Below, piece after piece: positions 22,541 through 22,621 of a stretch of 22,621 nt of DNA (positions are counted from its first letter, which is position 1; the number at the start of each line of letters is the position of its first letter). The position numbers and the translations under genes are program-made. This DNA comes from Pseudomonadota bacterium. GTDB taxonomy: Bacteria; Pseudomonadota; Gammaproteobacteria; Burkholderiales; Rhodocyclaceae. Below the pieces are notes generated by a model. That model was not told the DNA's origin, ran no database searches, and was given only the letters and a program-made list of their open reading frames with translations. The DNA is taken from positions 1 through 22,621 of the forward strand of contig WRJU01000243.1 in assembly GCA_009778425.1 (NCBI GenBank). Reading direction: 5' to 3'.

Positions 22541-22621
22541 TTACAGCAGGTCGTATTCGGTCAGTTTGCGGCGCAAGGTATTGCGGTTGATGCCCAGCAA
22601 TTTGGCGGCAGTGCTCTGGTT
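22541..22621 (-). CDS. fis: Fis-family nucleoid protein / DNA-binding regulator (C-terminal 26 residues)
   Basis: Only the 3' end lies in the window. The minus strand encodes NQSTAAKLLGINRNTLRRKL followed by TEYDLL and a TAA stop. This is the classic Fis helix-turn-helix end, with its recognition helix (NRNTLRRKL). Fis is a nucleoid-associated regulator that bends DNA and is linked to growth rate. Its place just upstream of purH is the standard betaproteobacterial arrangement. The NtrC C-terminus shares this helix, but the position and the end right after YDLL favour Fis. Confidence 0.9.
   Translation of the reverse strand, partial: NQSTAAKLLGINRNTLRRKLTEYDLL

Noticed and set aside
1..22621. 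CRISPR array, rRNA or tRNA genes
   Set aside because: No regularly spaced repeats with unique spacers and no recognisable tRNA or rRNA segments seen by reading; a tRNAscan or Infernal run would settle it.

Overview
The window looks like chromosomal DNA of a GC-rich betaproteobacterium (Rhodocyclales/Nitrosomonadales-like). This rests on a conserved fis-purH-purD order, an rnfABCDGE cluster running into nth and a DUF1841 gene, and a yciB/parvulin neighbourhood. The taxon is inferred from gene order and protein style, not measured. No rRNA, tRNA or CRISPR array was seen. Nearly everything is on the minus strand except one three-gene plus-strand block in the middle.

Layout on the minus strand. 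Bases 1-2680 hold a CusA/CzcA-type heavy-metal RND pump (cut by the window edge) and its periplasmic adaptor, preceded by phased 9-bp direct repeats (2782-2821). Bases 2863-3102 are intergenic hairpins and CCCTCTCCC-type repeats. A parvulin-type lipoprotein foldase (3129-4031), the septation/membrane protein YciB (4213-4827) and a degenerate EAL plus HDOD signalling protein (4949-6355) follow. Two strong hairpins (6465-6563) may be the relic of an IS200/IS605 end. A tightly coupled block then runs in transcription order rnfA-B-C-D-G-E, nth, DUF1841 (12862 down to 6582), with pyrD just upstream (12915-13922). At the far right are purD, purH and the last 26 codons of fis.

The outlier is 14143-19541 on the plus strand. 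It is an AT-rich three-gene signalling cassette placed between pyrD and purD and converging on purD with only 4 bp between stop codons. It encodes (1) a receiver plus HD-GYP c-di-GMP phosphodiesterase with all visible catalytic residues intact, (2) a diacylglycerol-kinase-fold (YegS/LCB5-like) protein whose ATP-binding signature is degraded (GGSGL instead of GGDGT), and (3) a 1080-residue membrane hybrid histidine kinase with PAS, HisKA, HATPase, pseudo-receiver, receiver and HPt modules. The inferred circuit is kinase His384 to Asp794 to HPt His943 to Asp55 of the HD-GYP protein, changing c-di-GMP, with the lipid-kinase-like protein as an unexplained third part. Base composition suggests acquisition by transfer. 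Inside the kinase gene it switches from AT-rich to host-like close to the boundary between the ATPase domain and the receiver part, so the gene may be a mosaic.

The Rnf complex is the energetic centre of the host part: six subunits for ion-motive electron transfer between NADH and ferredoxin, with four successive ATGA start/stop overlaps. The purine (purD, purH) and pyrimidine (pyrD) genes are ordinary housekeeping.
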